A stretch of DNA of 30,870 bases from a virus: positions 1 to 30,870 of IMG/VR virus record IMGVR_UViG_3300032235_000624. The stretch is one strand, 5' to 3'. Each line of letters begins with the position of its first letter. Position 1 is the stretch's first letter. Below the pieces are notes generated by a model. That model did no database searches and was not told the DNA's origin. It saw only the letters and a program-made list of their open reading frames with translations. This document shows, piece after piece, positions 9,462 to 16,882 of this stretch. Both the position numbers and the translations under genes were made by a program.

Positions 9462-9470
9462 ATATTTATA
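9462..9470 (+). promoter_or_regulatory. ATATTTATA element, possible late promoter part
   Basis: The 51-base gap between the polA-like gene and the 721-residue gene is almost pure A/T up to about 9486 and has no TAnnTTTG box. ATATTTATA here repeats the element at 3091-3099. It may be a phage late promoter element or only AT-rich filler; the evidence is two copies. Confidence 0.2.
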
Positions 9471-9506
9471 TCATATAATTATATAAGAACAAACACGCAA
9501 TAAAGA

Positions 9507-11672
9507 ATGACTCCAAATTTCGAAGAAATATTATTGGAATTAAGTTACAGAGTTCCTACTGGGATTGTTGATTTAACAAACGAAGAACACTTAGATGAAT
9601 TAGTTACCATCTTAGAAGAAAAACGTATATACAATTCTAAAGCTATTAATAGTTTAAAAGAAAAGGCAACATCCAAACCTAGAAGAGTACCAAAAGCTCA
9701 AGGACAAGATATCGATACGGTATTAGCTCAAACATTTACAAACCCAGAAACCAAAAGACAAGTAACAATAGCAACTGCGTTGGGGTATGATAAAAAATCA
9801 CAAGCCTACAATATAGCAAAAAATAAATTTAAAGCAGCCGGATTTAGTAATAAGGATATCGATATGATTGATGCCGGTCCTGATGATGAAGAAAAACCAA
9901 ATGTATTTGGTAAAGGAAAGGGTGGTAAAGTATTTGGTAATGATTCCGAACCAGAAACAACTACTACATCTAATTTAAATCTAAAACCTGATGATGTTGC
10001 GAAAAGAACAGCCGCTTTATCTCAAGTTATTAACAAAGATTTTTCGCCTGAATTAAAAAAGAGTTTAGGAGAAAAGGGAATTAAAACATTACTTTCAGGC
10101 TTTGAGAAAATGATATCGGGTCAAAAAGTTAGTGCACAAGAAAAAGAATTATTACAAAATTTTGTAGCATTCAAAGATAAATCAGGTGAAGCTACATTAT
10201 ATATAGCAAACGCAACTCCTGGAAACTTTAAGAAACATAAAAAAGTAACATTCCCTAGCTCAAAAAGAGAAGAATTAAAACAACTTACTCAATCATTTGG
10301 ATTACAATCAACCAAAGCACAGGAAGGGGCTATGGGTAAAAAACAAGCAGTTCCAAACAAAGTTACCCCAGCACGTAAAGATGTTGTAATTAAAGAAGAA
10401 AAAGATGGTTCTATAATAATCGATGGAGTTAGACATAAGCCGGTGCCAGTGCCAAAATTAAGAGAGTTGGCATTACTTTTAAAGAAGAACGGAGTACCGG
10501 ATGCCGAAGTTGAAGCAAAAGCTACAATTGCATCATTGAGAAGATACAATAAGCAATTGGAGATGATGAAGAAAGCCGGAAAGTTTGAAATTGTTGATTT
10601 TGGTGATACATCTACACCTGAAGGTAGACAATCTACATTTGATAATGTAAAAAATCTATACATAAAACGATTTGAACAATTATTTAAAGAAAGCGGTGGA
10701 ATAACAAAGGAACAAAGAATGATTATGGATAGATTTAAATCTATACAATTTAATCAAAATGGTAGTAATCCAAATTTTGAAAAAGAATTGGATGATTTAC
10801 TAAGCGCAATGACTTTAAATAAAGATTTTAGAACAGCGGTTCCCGATTTGTTGGAGGTAATTGTATTTTCAAAAATGATTGGTAGAGGATATCAAGCGTT
10901 CTTACCTTCTTCTGAAACATTTAAAGTATCAGATGTAATAGCATTTAAAGAACCAAACTTTAAATTCCCTAAATCAGGAAACATAGCACAAGCAGTTGCG
11001 GATAATTTTAAAATGATTAAAACATCATTAGTATTAGTGGGTGGTTCAAGTGTTAAATTCGCAGAAGGTGGTGCAGGACAAAGTGATTCCAAAGTAGACC
11101 AAACCGAATACAAACATCCTGAAACAAAAGTTGTATTAGAGAGTTTATTGGGTGTACATCAATTTGTATATGGTAGAAGTAAAGATGCAAAATATCCACC
11201 ATCTGTACAAGATATGGTGAAAAAAGAAAAGCAGATAATGTTTCATCTAAATTGGGCTTTAAAAAACAACATAATTACAAAGGATGAATACAATCGTATT
11301 ATGGCACAAGCTGATAAGCAATCTGAAAGCGCTTTTCAAACAGCAATGAGAAATGGAGTTGGACCATTGAATGATAAAGAAAAAATGGAATATAAAAAGT
11401 TATTAAGATTGCACGCATTAGCTGGAGCAAGTATAGAAACAATTAATAATAATGATACGGATTTCAATTATTTTTCTAACGAAAGAAGTACAGTTAACGA
11501 AAGAACGGGAGCAGTTAAAAACGAAGAGTTAGATGGTATTGTTAATAAATGTTGTATGAGTTGGTCATATAATCCTGGATTTAAATTCAGTAAATTTGAG
11601 GGTAAAGTATGGATGACTCCTAATAACGTAAATCCATCACACATCGTATCGTGTGATAAAAAGAAAAGATAA
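9507..11672 (+). CDS. Large unknown protein, possibly virion-associated
   Basis: A 721-residue, Lys-rich protein that I do not recognise. The first about 50 residues form a compact leucine-rich unit (EILLELSYRVPTGIVDLTN), followed by a Lys/Pro linker and an acidic and Gly/Lys segment near residue 130. Further on are charged helical stretches (about 190-410). The last 250 residues look like a globular domain, with YKHPETKVVLESLLG near 540, and two adjacent cysteines in NKCCMSW near 683 plus a late VSCDKKKR. There is no Walker, nuclease or polymerase motif that I can defend. It is followed by a small unknown gene after three bases. The ATG at 9507 is the first in frame after an AT-rich gap. A packaged or structural protein is plausible from size and position only. 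Confidence 0.6.
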   Translation: MTPNFEEILLELSYRVPTGIVDLTNEEHLDELVTILEEKRIYNSKAINSLKEKATSKPRRVPKAQGQDIDTVLAQTFTNPETKRQVTIATALGYDKKSQAYNIAKNKFKAAGFSNKDIDMIDAGPDDEEKPNVFGKGKGGKVFGNDSEPETTTTSNLNLKPDDVAKRTAALSQVINKDFSPELKKSLGEKGIKTLLSGFEKMISGQKVSAQEKELLQNFVAFKDKSGEATLYIANATPGNFKKHKKVTFPSSKREELKQLTQSFGLQSTKAQEGAMGKKQAVPNKVTPARKDVVIKEEKDGSIIIDGVRHKPVPVPKLRELALLLKKNGVPDAEVEAKATIASLRRYNKQLEMMKKAGKFEIVDFGDTSTPEGRQSTFDNVKNLYIKRFEQLFKESGGITKEQRMIMDRFKSIQFNQNGSNPNFEKELDDLLSAMTLNKDFRTAVPDLLEVIVFSKMIGRGYQAFLPSSETFKVSDVIAFKEPNFKFPKSGNIAQAVADNFKMIKTSLVLVGGSSVKFAEGGAGQSDSKVDQTEYKHPETKVVLESLLGVHQFVYGRSKDAKYPPSVQDMVKKEKQIMFHLNWALKNNIITKDEYNRIMAQADKQSESAFQTAMRNGVGPLNDKEKMEYKKLLRLHALAGASIETINNNDTDFNYFSNERSTVNERTGAVKNEELDGIVNKCCMSWSYNPGFKFSKFEGKVWMTPNNVNPSHIVSCDKKKR

Positions 11673-11675
11673 AAA

Positions 11676-12092
11676 ATGAATACACAACTTTTATGTTTGT
11701 TCACATATAGAAACGAATTAGATACATCTTTAGAATTTGTATTAAGAAACTATACACTTATAAATCCTAATATATTTGTATTAGAAAGTAAGATTGCGGA
11801 AAACGATTTGTTTATAACATATAATGTAGAAAAAGGTTCTGCTCCAATAGATTCTCAATGGAAAACTATTTTAGTTCATAGAAAGAAGCAATCGAATACT
11901 ATATACACAATCAACGCCTTAAACGAAGTTATTAAATCTAAAACAGGTGGTCAATTAGATACTACATACCAATTGGATTGGAATGAGTATAGAAATTGTA
12001 TTATTACTACATCAAATTACGGCTACAAAAAAATCCCTACAAAGGTATTTAAAAATTTAAATCTATCGGATTTAAATATTGATACTTTTTAA
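11676..12092 (+). CDS. Unknown 138-residue protein
   Basis: A short protein without a motif that I recognise. It starts three bases after the 721-residue gene, so it is co-transcribed with it. It shows alternating hydrophobic and polar residues (FTYRNELDTSLEFVL, then NIFVLESKI), an apparent helix-strand mixture, and no membrane segment. The gene ends directly before a Bacteroidota-type promoter, so it is probably the last gene of its transcript. A role linked to its larger neighbour is the most economical guess. Confidence 0.6.
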   Translation: MNTQLLCLFTYRNELDTSLEFVLRNYTLINPNIFVLESKIAENDLFITYNVEKGSAPIDSQWKTILVHRKKQSNTIYTINALNEVIKSKTGGQLDTTYQLDWNEYRNCIITTSNYGYKKIPTKVFKNLNLSDLNIDTF

Positions 12093-12124
12093 TTTGGAAA
12101 TTCAGAATTAATTTATTATATTTG
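12093..12124 (+). promoter_or_regulatory. Bacteroidota-type promoter before the methyltransferase
   Basis: TTTGG at 12093-12097 directly follows the upstream stop codon, and TATATTTG lies at 12117-12124, 20 bases after TTTG. The ATG at 12149 leaves a leader of about 18 bases. TTTATT (12112-12117) and AATAAA (12129-12134) form a weak inverted repeat around the -7 box. Confidence 0.85.
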
Positions 12125-12148
12125 TTGAAATAAACAATTTAATAAATT

Positions 12149-12796
12149 ATGAAGGATATTTACCAAGGACCAGTTTACGAATTCCTTATAAATGAAAGCC
12201 TAAACAATAGAATGGGTTGGGGTGGAAATGCCGGAAGTATCGATGGTATTTCAGAGTACGACCTAAATAACTCTAGACGTGGTACTACATTTATGAGGGA
12301 ATTTCTTATTGCAGAAAAACCATTTACCATTTTAGAAACAGGAACCAATTATGGTTCATTCAGTTACGTTTTATACGAAACGTTAGAAGATTTCAAACTA
12401 TTTACATGCGATGCACATTCTGATAATCAATCAATGCGATGTGTAAACTTCATTAATGAATATTATGATGATAATAAAATATTTTATCAAAATATTAATA
12501 GTATTCAATTACTTACTCAATTACATAATACGGGGTTCAAAGTTGATTTAGCTTGGTTAGATAGTACTCATACCTATGATATGTTATTGGAAGAATTACT
12601 ATTAACAAAATCATTGCAAGCTAAGTTTATTATGATTGATGATTTTTGGACACAAAAAGAATTACAAAACGCAGTATTGGATTTCGTCAGAAAGAATGGT
12701 GAATATCGTATTCATTCATTTTCAAATATAAGAGAAAATGTAGGTTCTATTATAATCTTACAAAGAGTAGAAGCAGACAATTTAAATTTAATATAA
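12149..12796 (+). CDS. SAM-dependent methyltransferase (Methyltransf_24-like)
   Basis: A 215-residue class I methyltransferase. ILETGTNYGSFS (residues 61-72) is the glycine-rich motif I that binds S-adenosylmethionine. The acidic end of strand 2 is CDAH near residue 88. LAWLDSTHTYD (134-144) and FIMIDDF (160-166) match the DGxHxYxxxxxD and DD pattern of the small O-methyltransferase-like Methyltransf_24 family. This family acts mainly on small molecules or sugars; no DNA-methyltransferase motif IV (DPPY/NPPY) is present, so it is not an ordinary restriction-avoidance methylase. It shares a transcript with the DUF1599 gene ten bases downstream, which hints at a role in modified nucleotides, but the substrate is unknown. 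Confidence 0.75.
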   Translation: MKDIYQGPVYEFLINESLNNRMGWGGNAGSIDGISEYDLNNSRRGTTFMREFLIAEKPFTILETGTNYGSFSYVLYETLEDFKLFTCDAHSDNQSMRCVNFINEYYDDNKIFYQNINSIQLLTQLHNTGFKVDLAWLDSTHTYDMLLEELLLTKSLQAKFIMIDDFWTQKELQNAVLDFVRKNGEYRIHSFSNIRENVGSIIILQRVEADNLNLI

Positions 12797-12805
12797 AAAA
12801 CAGTT

Positions 12806-13159
12806 ATGACAGAAATCCACGAAGAAACAGCAAGAGAACATTGTGAAAGGGTTTACCCCGAAATGATGGCTGAATTTAAGAAAATTCAAGCCGAAATGTA
12901 TGAAACATTTTGCAAAAAGCAAAGAAACTATGGACCTGGTAATATTTCCGTAGGTACTGCATTGCAAACGAAAGATGATGTTAAGCTATCACTTACGGGT
13001 CTTTGGTTCAGAATCAATGATAAAGTTCAAAGATTGAAGCAATTGGTGGTATTAGGACAGCCAGATGAGGTAGGAGAATCGGTGCAGGATACATATGAAG
13101 ATTTATCAGTATATGGTATAATTGCCCAATTGGTAAGTAGAGGAAAATGGGCAAAATAA
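12806..13159 (+). CDS. DUF1599 / nucleotide-modification-associated domain 1 protein
   Basis: A 117-residue, helical, acidic protein. NYG (41-43), the FRINDKVQRLKQL stretch (68-80, with R69, D72, K73 and R76) and GESVQDTYEDLSVYG (90-104) match the pattern of DUF1599, also called nucleotide modification associated domain 1, found in many phages. Its charged helices resemble MazG/dUTPase-like nucleotide-binding bundles, so it may act on, or sense, unusual nucleotides. It follows the methyltransferase by ten bases and is the last gene before the gp32-like promoter. The domain name is from memory; the biochemical role is not established. Confidence 0.7.
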   Translation: MTEIHEETAREHCERVYPEMMAEFKKIQAEMYETFCKKQRNYGPGNISVGTALQTKDDVKLSLTGLWFRINDKVQRLKQLVVLGQPDEVGESVQDTYEDLSVYGIIAQLVSRGKWAK

Positions 13160-13160
13160 A

Positions 13161-13192
13161 TTTGGAAATCTCAAAAAAAAGTTCTATATTTG
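13161..13192 (+). promoter_or_regulatory. Bacteroidota-type promoter before the gp32-like gene
   Basis: TTTGG at 13161-13165 and TATATTTG at 13185-13192, 20 bases apart from TTTG. The -7 box sits inside a perfect 6-base inverted repeat, GTTCTA (13181-13186) and TAGAAC (13193-13198), which could be an operator. It is likely to drive the whole replication operon down to the terminator at 18254. Confidence 0.85.
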
Positions 13193-13198
13193 TAGAAC

Positions 13199-13289
13199 AA
13201 AAACATAAAAAGGTTATATTTAGATATAGGTAATATCGATAAAACCTTAAACATTAAACAACAATTATTAACTTTAAAACGTAAGACAA
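13199..13289 (+). promoter_or_regulatory. Long 5' leader of the gp32-like gene
   Basis: The expected transcript has about 90 untranslated bases, much longer than other leaders here. AAGGTT (13210-13215) can pair with AACCTT (13243-13248), closing a 27-base loop that itself holds a small AT hairpin. T4 gp32 represses its own translation by binding a leader that contains a pseudoknot, so a structured leader is expected for this gene. I did not find a convincing second stem for a pseudoknot here. Confidence 0.4.
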
Positions 13290-14138
13290 ATGGACATTTC
13301 ATTAGCCTTGAAGCGATTCAACTCGCTACAAAACACTTCCAAAAAATCAGATTCACTTTGGAAGCCAACACCGGGAAAACATCAAATTAGATTAGTTCCC
13401 TACAAGTTCAACAAAGACATTCCTTTCATTGAACTTTTCTTTCACTACAACATTAACAACAAAACTTATCTATCTCCAATTTCGTTTGGTAGACCTGACC
13501 CTATTGTTGAGTTTGCAGAAAAACTTAAACGTACAGGCGATACCGATGATTGGAAAGCAGGTAAGAAGATGGAGCCGAAATTAAGAACATTCGCACCCGT
13601 TATCGTAAGAGGTAAGGAGAACGAAGGTGTTAAATTTTGGGGATTTGGTAAGACTGTTTATCAGGACATCTTAGGTTACATCGCTGACCCGGATTACGGA
13701 GATATCACCGACCCAATGAATGGTAGAGATATCGTATTAGAAATTACTTCAGCAGAAGAATCTAATGCAGCTTATCCAACAACAACTATTCGTGTTAAAC
13801 CTTCTCAATCTAAAGTAGCTGATACAGCAGAAGGAATTCAAAGTGTATTAGAAAACCAAAAAGATATTACTGAATTATATTCGGAGTTATCTTACGCTGA
13901 ATTAAAAGGTGTATTAGAGAATTGGTTAAACCCATCGGCAGCAGTAGCTACGGATGATGTAGTTGAAGAGTTAGAAGCTCCTAAACAAGCACCAACTCCA
14001 ACACCAAAACAACCATCAGCGGATTTGGGTGGTACGCAAGAAATTGGTGATTTACCTTGGGAAAAGGAAGAAGCTCCAAAAGTAGCAGCTCCAAAAGATG
14101 ACGTAGCATCGGCATTCGATGATTTATTCAACAACTAA
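13290..14138 (+). CDS. Single-stranded DNA-binding protein, gp32-like
   Basis: A 282-residue protein with the T4 gp32 layout. The basic N-terminal end (MDISLALKRFNSL) fits the cooperativity domain. The core has IRLVPYKF, IELFFHYNI and FWGFGKTVYQDIL (residues about 30-160), as in the gp32 OB-fold. A flexible Pro/Ala/acidic linker leads to the C-terminal SAFDDLFNN, the acidic tail that recruits replication partners. It coats ssDNA and organises UvsX, helicase and polymerase. Unlike T4 gp32 it has no cysteine at all, so the structural zinc site must be absent. It is the first gene of the replication operon, followed twelve bases later by the recombinase gene. The start at 13290 is the first ATG after the long leader. 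Confidence 0.85.
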   Translation: MDISLALKRFNSLQNTSKKSDSLWKPTPGKHQIRLVPYKFNKDIPFIELFFHYNINNKTYLSPISFGRPDPIVEFAEKLKRTGDTDDWKAGKKMEPKLRTFAPVIVRGKENEGVKFWGFGKTVYQDILGYIADPDYGDITDPMNGRDIVLEITSAEESNAAYPTTTIRVKPSQSKVADTAEGIQSVLENQKDITELYSELSYAELKGVLENWLNPSAAVATDDVVEELEAPKQAPTPTPKQPSADLGGTQEIGDLPWEKEEAPKVAAPKDDVASAFDDLFNN

Positions 14139-14150
14139 AATTAGTTACAA

Positions 14151-15257
14151 ATGGCCAAAAGAGAAGAAGATTTAGCAAGTTTACTTGCCGATTCTCTAAA
14201 CAAACAAAATAAGGATGGTAAGATTGCCTACTTCTTAGATGATGATGGGGGCGATGCTCCTACCAACGTTAAGGATTGGCTATCTACGGGTAACGCAATG
14301 TTAGACGTAGCAATTTCGAATCGCCCTTATGGTGGTTTGCCGGTTGGCCGTATTAGTGAGATTACGGGTTTAGAGCAGAGTGGAAAATCTCTGCTCTCTG
14401 CCCATCTCTTAGCAGAAACCCAAAAGAAGGGTGGAGTTGCAGTACTAATTGATACGGAAACCGCAGTAAGTAGAGAATTTTTAGAAGCAATTGGAGTAGA
14501 TATCTCAAAACTACTTTATGTTTCAGTTGATACTGTTGAAGGTATCTTCGAAGCGTGTGAAACAATTATTGAGAAAGTAAGAACGGGTGATAAAGATAGA
14601 TTAGTTACAATCGTAGTCGATTCAGTAGCAGCAGCATCTTCAAAGAAAGAGATGGAAGCTGATTACGATAAAGATGGTTACGCAACTGATAAAGCAATTA
14701 TCATTTCTAAAGCAATGAGAAAGATTACCAATATGATTGGTAGACAATCGATTGCACTCGTATTCACAAATCAGTTAAGACAGAAGATGAACGCAATGTT
14801 TGGTGACCCTTGGACAACATCGGGTGGTAAAGCATTAGCATTCCATGCTTCAGTTAGATTAAGATTGAAGAGTATGGGTCAATTAAAAGTTGGTGATAGA
14901 ATCGTTGGTATTAAAGTAAGGACTCAGGTTATTAAAAACCGAATGGGACCACCATTACGACACGCAGATTTCGATATCTACTTTGATAGAGGTATTGATA
15001 ACTACGGAGGTTGGTTAGCCGTAATGAAAGATGCTAAAATTCTAAAGCAAGCAGGAGCTTGGTACGAATACATCGATATCGATACGGGTGAAATTTCTAA
15101 ATTCCAATCTAAGGATTTCTCTAAAATGTTAGAGAATGAGGAATTGAAAGACCAAATCTATCGTAGGATTTGTGAGGCAACTATATTACAATATAAAAAC
15201 AATTCGAATTCGGAAGAAGTTGAAGTTACAACGGACGGAGCAAATGAGTCAGATTAA
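14151..15257 (+). CDS. uvsX: UvsX/RecA-type recombinase
   Basis: A 368-residue RecA-family strand-exchange ATPase. The Walker A motif GLEQSGKS is at residues 73-80 and the Walker B strand LVTIVVD ends at D157. FTNQLRQKM and TTSGGKALAFHASVRL (about 204-235) correspond to the RecA NQ and L2 DNA-binding loop region. It pairs homologous DNA for recombination-dependent replication and repair, with the gp32-like protein and the helicase encoded beside it. The N-terminal 40 residues are charged and lack a long RecA-type domain; the C-terminus is acidic. Its last 14 bases overlap the start of the exonuclease gene, suggesting coupling. UvsX is chosen over cellular RecA because of the T4-type neighbourhood. 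Confidence 0.88.
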   Translation: MAKREEDLASLLADSLNKQNKDGKIAYFLDDDGGDAPTNVKDWLSTGNAMLDVAISNRPYGGLPVGRISEITGLEQSGKSLLSAHLLAETQKKGGVAVLIDTETAVSREFLEAIGVDISKLLYVSVDTVEGIFEACETIIEKVRTGDKDRLVTIVVDSVAAASSKKEMEADYDKDGYATDKAIIISKAMRKITNMIGRQSIALVFTNQLRQKMNAMFGDPWTTSGGKALAFHASVRLRLKSMGQLKVGDRIVGIKVRTQVIKNRMGPPLRHADFDIYFDRGIDNYGGWLAVMKDAKILKQAGAWYEYIDIDTGEISKFQSKDFSKMLENEELKDQIYRRICEATILQYKNNSNSEEVEVTTDGANESD

Positions 15258-16302
15258 TAAGAAGTATTTAGATATACTAAAACAAATAGATGAAGAGCAT
15301 AAAGGTTTCGGTGATTTACATCGTAATTCGAAAACCTTAGTTATTGATGGTCTTAATACCTTCATACGCTCTTGGTCAACTGCACCAAATCTTAACGATA
15401 ATGGTGACCACATTGGAGGAATAGTCGGTACTTTAAAAAGTATCGGCTACGCCATCCGTTTAATTAACCCTACACGAGTTGTAATCGTATTCGATGGTAA
15501 AGGGGGTTCAAATAGCAGAAAAGAAATATACGCAGGATACAAATCCGAAAGAGGTAAGAACAAAATCAAAATGAGATTGAATCGAGCCGCTACCGTTGAG
15601 ATGAATCCTGAAGAAGAAAGTATCTCAATGAAACGTCAAATGACAGCATTGGGAGAACTTTTGTCTGCACTGCCCGTAACCATTATGATTTACGATGGTA
15701 TCGAAGCTGATGATGTTATGGCGTATATCGCTACAACATTGAAGCAAGAAAACGAAAAGGTAGTGATAATGAGTTCGGATAAAGATTTCCTTCAGTTGGT
15801 GAATAAAGATGTTAGTGCATATTCTCCATCTAAGAAAAAGATTTATACTATCGATGAAGTAAAAGAAGAGTATGGGTTTCATCCACATAACTTTATTAAC
15901 TTCAGAATGATTGATGGTGATAAATCAGATAATGTAGAAGGTATCACCGGATTAGGTGCAAAAACGATTATCAAAGCATTTCCAATATTAACAGAAGAAA
16001 ACGTTCATACTACTGAATCTATGTTAGAGTATATTGAAACTCTACCAAAGAAATCAAAAGCACATGAATTGTTTCAGAATAATTTGGAAATCTTAAAAAG
16101 AAATCGTAAATTGATGCAATTATCGGAGCCAGAGTTTAGTGGGAATCTTCGTTTAAAAATTATGGATAGGTTTGATGAACAAACGCCAAAATTTGATAAG
16201 CATTCATTCTTAAAGTTAGGATTAAAGCATCGTATGTTAGATGCATTTCCTAATGTAAACGATTGGTTACAATCAACATTTTCACATATAAGTAAATTTT
16301 AA
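15244..16302 (+). CDS. rnh: 5'-3' exonuclease / RNase H (T4 rnh, FEN-like)
   Basis: A 352-residue FEN-type nuclease that removes RNA primers and flaps from lagging-strand fragments. The acidic metal-site residues are visible in order: D35 (LVIDGLN), D84 (VFDGKGG), E154/D156/D157 (IEADDV), D179/D181 (SSDKDF) and D226/D229 (DGDKSDN), followed by the helix-hairpin GITGLGAKT. R92-K93 with Y96 and Y99 belong to the RKxxYxxYK signature. I chose the ATG at 15244, 14 bases inside the recombinase gene. An upstream in-frame ATG at 15172 would add 24 basic residues encoded entirely within uvsX and is unlikely. A GGAG stretch lies shortly before the start. The gene precedes the co-chaperonin gene. Confidence 0.85.
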   Translation: MSQINKKYLDILKQIDEEHKGFGDLHRNSKTLVIDGLNTFIRSWSTAPNLNDNGDHIGGIVGTLKSIGYAIRLINPTRVVIVFDGKGGSNSRKEIYAGYKSERGKNKIKMRLNRAATVEMNPEEESISMKRQMTALGELLSALPVTIMIYDGIEADDVMAYIATTLKQENEKVVIMSSDKDFLQLVNKDVSAYSPSKKKIYTIDEVKEEYGFHPHNFINFRMIDGDKSDNVEGITGLGAKTIIKAFPILTEENVHTTESMLEYIETLPKKSKAHELFQNNLEILKRNRKLMQLSEPEFSGNLRLKIMDRFDEQTPKFDKHSFLKLGLKHRMLDAFPNVNDWLQSTFSHISKF

Positions 16303-16312
16303 AAAATAAGTT

Positions 16313-16618
16313 ATGGCAGACAAAGTAGCACAACCAATTGGAGATAGAGTTCTCCTAAAAGAAGTAGAACAACAAAACGATAGAACCGCAGGTGGTATCA
16401 TTATTCCAGATAGTGCAAAATTGGAAGATGTAAAACGTGCGGAAGTTATTAAAGTAGGTCCAGGCATCTATACCCAAAGTGGAACATTGATTCCAATGAG
16501 TGTAGCCGAAGGAGATGAAGTGATTCTACCACCATACCATCAGGGTAATGAGGTAAAAATCAACGGAGAGAAATATACCCTATTAAGAGAATCAGAAATC
16601 TTAATGGTATTAAAATAA
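16313..16618 (+). CDS. groES: GroES-like co-chaperonin (functional counterpart of T4 gp31)
   Basis: A 101-residue Cpn10-family protein that resembles bacterial GroES more than T4 gp31. IGDRVLLKEV (9-18) and a glycine-containing mobile loop (about residues 22-33) end in GGIIIPDSAK, the GroEL-binding region. VIKVGPGIYTQSG, GDEVILPPY and a terminal ESEILMVL match the family. As a cap for host GroEL it would support folding of phage proteins such as the major capsid protein. It sits within the replication operon, ten bases after the exonuclease, so it is expected to be made before late proteins. No GroEL gene lies in the window. Confidence 0.92.
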   Translation: MADKVAQPIGDRVLLKEVEQQNDRTAGGIIIPDSAKLEDVKRAEVIKVGPGIYTQSGTLIPMSVAEGDEVILPPYHQGNEVKINGEKYTLLRESEILMVLK

Positions 16619-16645
16619 TTTTTAAATTAAACATGGAGAAAAACT

Positions 16646-16882
16646 ATGAAGTGTATTAAAGTAATTAAAGAAACAAAAGACAACAAATTCGGAACTATTC
16701 GTAGAGTAGCTAACACCGAAGCGGATTCTAAAGTAAGTACAGGATATTGGGCATTCTGTCCAAAATCGGAGTGGAAGGAATTGACTCGTAAACCAAAGAA
16801 CGACCAAGCTACCGACCAAGCTACCGACCAAGTAAAGGTTCAATCTAAAAAACAATTGAAAAAACAAAAAGCTGAAGCATAA
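16646..16882 (+). CDS. Small unknown protein with a DQAT repeat
   Basis: A 78-residue basic protein. The first 55 residues look like a small folded unit (IKVIKETKDNKFGTIRRV, then GYWAFCPKSEWKEL). The tail holds a short DQAT repeat and ends in lysines and glutamines. A GGAG at 16635-16638 lies seven bases before the ATG, one of the few good Shine-Dalgarno sites here. The stop overlaps the helicase start by one base. I do not recognise the family; the position suggests a helicase partner, but nothing in the sequence shows this. Confidence 0.65.
   Translation: MKCIKVIKETKDNKFGTIRRVANTEADSKVSTGYWAFCPKSEWKELTRKPKNDQATDQATDQVKVQSKKQLKKQKAEA
16801..16832 (+). repeat. 12-base tandem repeat inside the small gene
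   Basis: The unit GACCAAGCTACC occurs twice from 16802 and is followed by a third partial copy GACCAAG. It encodes DQATDQATDQ in the linker between the folded part and the basic tail. The copy number is likely to vary by slippage. Confidence 0.8.

Noticed and set aside
12149-12796. Methyltransferase as a DNA restriction-avoidance methylase
   Set aside because: No DPPY/NPPY-type catalytic motif is present; the motif set is that of small-molecule methyltransferases.
15172-15243. Upstream in-frame ATG extension of the exonuclease gene
   Set aside because: The 24 extra residues are basic, lie fully inside uvsX and do not resemble the family's N-terminus; the ATG at 15244 fits better.
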